Assembly: GCF_020080045.1 (NCBI RefSeq) | Contig: NZ_CP083451.1 | Coordinates: forward strand, 992,001 to 1,056,000 | Length of the DNA stretch: 64,000 nucleotides | DNA from: Comamonas odontotermitis | GTDB lineage: Bacteria; Pseudomonadota; Gammaproteobacteria; Burkholderiales; Burkholderiaceae_C | Direction: 5' to 3' | Shown here: positions 61,204 to 64,000 of the stretch, one piece after another | How the letters are laid out: every line of letters begins with the position of its first letter | How positions within the stretch are numbered: the first letter of the stretch is position 1 | Made by a program: the position numbers and the translations under genes | The notes under the pieces: model-generated | Told to the model about the DNA's origin: nothing | Databases searched by the model: none | The model's input: only the letters and a program-made list of their open reading frames with translations

Positions 61204-61229
61204 CGTGCGATCACAGCAGTGATCGCACG
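61204..61229. terminator. Hairpin between convergent genes
   Basis: A perfect 11-bp stem, CGTGCGATCAC/GTGATCGCACG, with loop AGCA spans the stop codon of the uracil-DNA glycosylase gene and lies 38 bases after the stop of the lipoprotein gene. There is no T run, so it may be a transcript-stabilising end rather than an intrinsic terminator. Confidence 0.45.
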
Positions 61230-61867
61230 GCTTGCCTCAACTCGGGCAGCAATTCCGATTCAAACCAGGAATTGCGGTTGAGCCAGCCGCTGTTGCGCCA
61301 CGATGGATGGGGAAGCGGGATGCAGCGCGGTGTGAAAGCCGGGTTGTCATAGATGCTGCGCCAATGTGCAACGGTATCGCTCACACCCAGACGGGCAAGC
61401 TCCTTGGGCGCGCGCAGGCGCTGCAAGTGCCAGCGTTGTGCATGGCCGCCGACGAGCAGTAACAAGCGCAGGTCGGGCAATTGCGCCATCAGCCGATCTT
61501 GCCAGGTGCGTGCGCACTCCGGCCGGGGTGGCAGATCACCTCCGTGAGTGTCAAGACCGGGAAAACAGAATCCCATCGGGAGTATGGCAATACGGCGAGC
61601 GTCGTAGAAGGTGTTCTCGTCGATATCCAGCCACTGCCGGAGGCGCACACCAGATGGATCGGAAAACGGGATGCCGCTTTCATGCGCACGTATGCCCGGT
61701 GCCTGTCCAGCAATGCAAATGCGGGCGGAAGCGGATAGCTGGAAGACGGGGCGCGGTTCATGGTTCAGGACACGGCCCTTGTCGGGATGCTCAAGACAGA
61801 TCCTGCACTTGCGTATTTCGTCTGCAAGCACATCCAGCGGAGTAGGACTTTGTGAGAGGGCATTCAA
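61211..61867 (-). CDS. Uracil-DNA glycosylase family protein
   Basis: The predicted protein has 218 residues. RICIAGQAPGIRAHESGIPF and DPSGVRLRQWLDI form the first active-site loop, and LPHPSWRNSGWLNRN gives the DNA-intercalation loop in place of the HPSPL/HPSPR of other families. ICLEHP with KCRICLEH near the N-terminus has two cysteines but not the four of the iron-sulfur UDG families. The group is widespread in proteobacteria; which damaged base it removes is not certain. Confidence 0.82.
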   Translation of the reverse strand: MNALSQSPTPLDVLADEIRKCRICLEHPDKGRVLNHEPRPVFQLSASARICIAGQAPGIRAHESGIPFSDPSGVRLRQWLDIDENTFYDARRIAILPMGFCFPGLDTHGGDLPPRPECARTWQDRLMAQLPDLRLLLLVGGHAQRWHLQRLRAPKELARLGVSDTVAHWRSIYDNPAFTPRCIPLPHPSWRNSGWLNRNSWFESELLPELRQAVRSLL

Positions 61868-63121
61868 AGGAAATGCCCCTGGTTGTATGTATTGGAGTGT
61901 CGAGGTAGCGTATTTCCATTCGTGCCGCCGGTACTGCTGGTATCACGCGTGCTCATCTTCGAAAGTCTCCCACTCAAATGGCTGACGGTATCTTCAAAGG
62001 CGTTTCGGTGCTCGGCTGTGCAGATCATGGCCTGATTATGAGGTCGAGGTTATCAAAGAGTGCGCAGGGCTCTGGTATGGGAAGCCAGGCGTTGTCGCAA
62101 CCCGCTCACGAAAGGCGGGAAACACCATCGCGATCCAATGCCGCGCACTGGTGGTTGCAGTCTCAATTGCAAGGGATTGTCAATTTCAGCCGATCACTCC
62201 TTCCTGCGGTAGAGCGCGCTTGCTTATACCGGTATTCTGGTGCGAATTTGTAGCAGTTTGCGCCGGGCCAGAGAGAACACCCCCTCCCTCTCTTTTATTT
62301 CTTTGGCAGCTTCATCAGCACCGGCTTTTTTCACGCACCAGACGAATCCTTCCGTCGCCTTGTTTTCACACGAGGGAACTTTTCCAAAGCGGGGCAGTCT
62401 GTTTGATTGTCCAATCACTGCGGTTTCCCTCCTCCATTGAAAGTTGGAGAAGGAACTGACGATCGAATCGCTTGGACTACTAATGAATACCAAAAAATTA
62501 GTAGTCGCCTCAAGTCTTCGGTACTCGCAACGGGGCTTCGATCCAGACGCTGAAAACGCGGCTGGAATGCGTCAACACCCCCAGAGGACCTAAGCACACC
62601 AACGCCAATCCAGTTGCTGAAATAAATTGGGCTCTATGAGGCCCAAGGCGCTTGCATTGCCATGGAGCTGCGTTATAGCTGGGCGTGCGTGCCTGACAAC
62701 TCGAGTATTGGAAAGTCTCACCCTGGAGGAACGGCGAAGGTGGCGCTGACGACAAGAGTGCTGCGGCGGGTCTCCGAGAGCCGGCGAACTCCTTGCGATT
62801 TGAATCTCATACGCGTGATTTTAATTTGAAACAATATATTTCATAATAATCATTATTGTTTCGTTTGTAGAAAATAATGATTTGAGAAATGGCAGTTTCA
62901 AACAAAGCTGGTCCATTGTTTTCAATGAATCTGTCTATCTTCAAACCCCAAGCGTAGCAGTCAATGTGGTGAACGCAGCGCATACGCATTCGTGCGGCTC
63001 GAGCGGTTTGCCCCAATGGGCGGGAGAGAAGGTTCATTGCGGATGCAGGACCAAACGATAACAGCAGCTTCAGCTGCCTGAAGACGGAGTATCTGTTTTC
63101 AACACAGAAGGAATCTAGGCC
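61868..63121. other. 1.25-kb intergenic region without a convincing gene
   Basis: No open frame has clear family character. A minus-strand frame (62493 to 62224, 89 codons) contains SCENKATEGFVWCVKKAG, which is Lys/Glu-rich and might be a small zinc-binding protein, but there is no ribosome binding site and the case is weak. The region turns AT-rich from 62815 to 62900, with the inverted repeat listed separately. The last 200 bases lead into the surface-protein gene. Confidence 0.5.
62828..62862. promoter_or_regulatory. AT-rich inverted repeat with Fur-box-like centre
   Basis: GAAACAATA and TATTGTTTC are perfect arms around a 17-base centre, and the centre contains AATAATCATTAT, which matches 11 of the 12 right-half positions of the Fur consensus. 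It lies 260 bases before the surface-protein gene. It is a candidate operator; the regulator is unknown. Confidence 0.4.
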
Positions 63122-64000
63122 ATGGCGAACCTTGCGGCGCTGACTCATCCACATCCCTTATTAACCGGCGCACGCGTACGGATTGCTACCACCTGTGCCG
63201 TATTGTTGGCGGCAACTGTTCCACATCTTGCTGGCGCCACTGTACTGTTCGATAACTACCGGGGGCGCAATAGTCTGCCTGCCGGTGCCACGCCCGTAGC
63301 TCCGAACTATGGCAACAACGATGGCTCCAGGGCGCTGTCGAATCTGATCAATCTCGCAAGCGGCGGCCCTCAGAATGTTGCCTCTTCGGGCAAGCTGGAT
63401 GACCTGGACTGGTCAAGCAACGAACAGCAGTTATGCAATACCCGTGTAGGCAATGCGCCATGCGCGAGCCAGATTCAGGGGCGGGTAGCCTATACCCTGG
63501 TGCGCTTTCCCAGCGCTGGGACCTATACCTTCAAGGCCGCGCACGATGATGATCTTCAGGTGGATTTTTCCACCAATTTTTCAGCAGCTTCGGCATCGAA
63601 TTACCGCAACTTCGACTACAACGTGCCTGTCGGTGGGCTGAGCTCCTATACCAGCGAGACTTCCTTTCCCGACATCCCAGGCAATTTTGTTGCGTCGCAG
63701 GACAACAGCTGCTATGCCATGCGTGTCTACTGGAACAACAGGGGTGGCTTGAATTTCCTGCGCATGAAATGGGTGAAACCGGGTGGCATCGAAGAGATCA
63801 TCCCGGCAGCCAATCTGCTGGATCCATCGAAACCCGAATCCTATGCCAGCTGCGCCAATACCCTGGCCGACATTGGCGTGTCCAAGACCGGCCCCGCTCA
63901 GTTCACGCAAGGTGGCACGCTGAACTACGCCATCACGGTCTGGAACTATGGCCCGACGGAGGTGAGCGGCATTCCCATTGCCGATCTTTTGCCAGGCAAC
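63122..64000 (+). CDS. Large exported surface protein, PA14-like then DUF11-like (3' partial)
   Basis: The frame is open from the ATG at 63122 (AAGGA 11 bases before) through the right edge, giving 293 codons with no stop. A signal peptide (RIATTCAVLLAATVPHLAGA) is followed by a PA14/GLEYA-like carbohydrate-binding region: FPSAGTYTFKAAHDDDLQV, YWNNRGGLNFLRMKWV. The segment from residue 262 (ADIGVSKTGPAQFTQGG, LNYAITVWNYGPTEVSG) matches the start of a DUF11-type beta-sandwich repeat found in surface adhesins. Several cysteines (CNTRVGNAPC, NSCYAM, YASCAN) suggest disulfides. More repeats are expected beyond the window. Confidence 0.75.
   Translation, partial: MANLAALTHPHPLLTGARVRIATTCAVLLAATVPHLAGATVLFDNYRGRNSLPAGATPVAPNYGNNDGSRALSNLINLASGGPQNVASSGKLDDLDWSSNEQQLCNTRVGNAPCASQIQGRVAYTLVRFPSAGTYTFKAAHDDDLQVDFSTNFSAASASNYRNFDYNVPVGGLSSYTSETSFPDIPGNFVASQDNSCYAMRVYWNNRGGLNFLRMKWVKPGGIEEIIPAANLLDPSKPESYASCANTLADIGVSKTGPAQFTQGGTLNYAITVWNYGPTEVSGIPIADLLPGN

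Noticed and set aside
62195..62230. tRNA-like segment (GCGGTAGAGCGC)
   Set aside because: Only a D-arm-like stretch is present; no acceptor stem, anticodon arm or T-arm could be found around it.
1..64000. CRISPR array or prophage
   Set aside because: No regularly spaced identical repeats with unique spacers and no phage structural or integrase genes were seen.

Overview
The window is chromosomal DNA from a betaproteobacterium, most likely a member of the Comamonadaceae (Comamonas or a close relative). This rests on gene content and order (alaA-hom-thrC-mobB-moeA-moaD, moaE-clpB, tctDE/tctCBA, a full sox cluster) and on GC-rich coding sequence. An intergenic palindrome built on AGCT-n(2-4)-TGGCGCTT...AAGCGCCA-n-AGCT recurs at least eleven times. 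No rRNA, tRNA, CRISPR array, phage or intact insertion sequence was recognised.

Layout. 1-7.4 kb holds the end of a thiamine-diphosphate enzyme, then phoH-like, bcp and a Mth938-domain gene on the minus strand, followed by alaA and hom. 7.5-13.6 kb holds a membrane M48 peptidase lodged between hom and thrC, then the molybdenum cofactor genes mobB, moeA and moaD. 13.7-20.7 kb is a ddpXABCDF-like D-Ala-D-Ala peptidase and ABC transporter operon, flanked by two small unknown genes, which separates moaD from moaE. 20.9-33.4 kb holds moaE, clpB, a coniferyl-type aldehyde dehydrogenase, an acetyltransferase, a methyltransferase, dusC, a cardiolipin synthase-like lipoprotein, a small exported protein and ribD.

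33.5-42.1 kb is a visibly AT-richer type IV pilus minor pilin cluster (fimT, broken pilV, second fimT, pilV, pilW, pilX, pilY1, pilE). The fimT-pilV pair is duplicated, and the first pilV is cut off and followed by about 0.68 kb of unidentified DNA. 42.2-48.4 kb holds hslR and a complete tripartite tricarboxylate transporter (tctCBA) with its divergent two-component regulator tctDE.

48.6-59.5 kb is a thiosulfate oxidation cluster: soxR, a divergent periplasmic DsrE protein, a SoxH-like metallo-hydrolase, a SoxW-like thioredoxin, a monoheme cytochrome c, soxC, soxD, soxY, soxZ, soxA, soxX, soxB and a YeeE/TsuA-type transporter. SoxXA would load thiosulfate onto the SoxYZ carrier, SoxB would release sulfate and SoxCD would oxidise the remaining sulfane sulfur. 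The molybdenum cofactor genes earlier in the window serve enzymes such as SoxC. The stand-alone cytochrome closely resembles the C-terminal heme domain of SoxD.

59.6-64 kb holds an unusual GDPD-like lipoprotein with a LamG-like tail, a uracil-DNA glycosylase family gene, a 1.25-kb gap with an AT-rich inverted repeat, and the start of a large exported surface protein (PA14-like then DUF11-like) that runs off the right edge.
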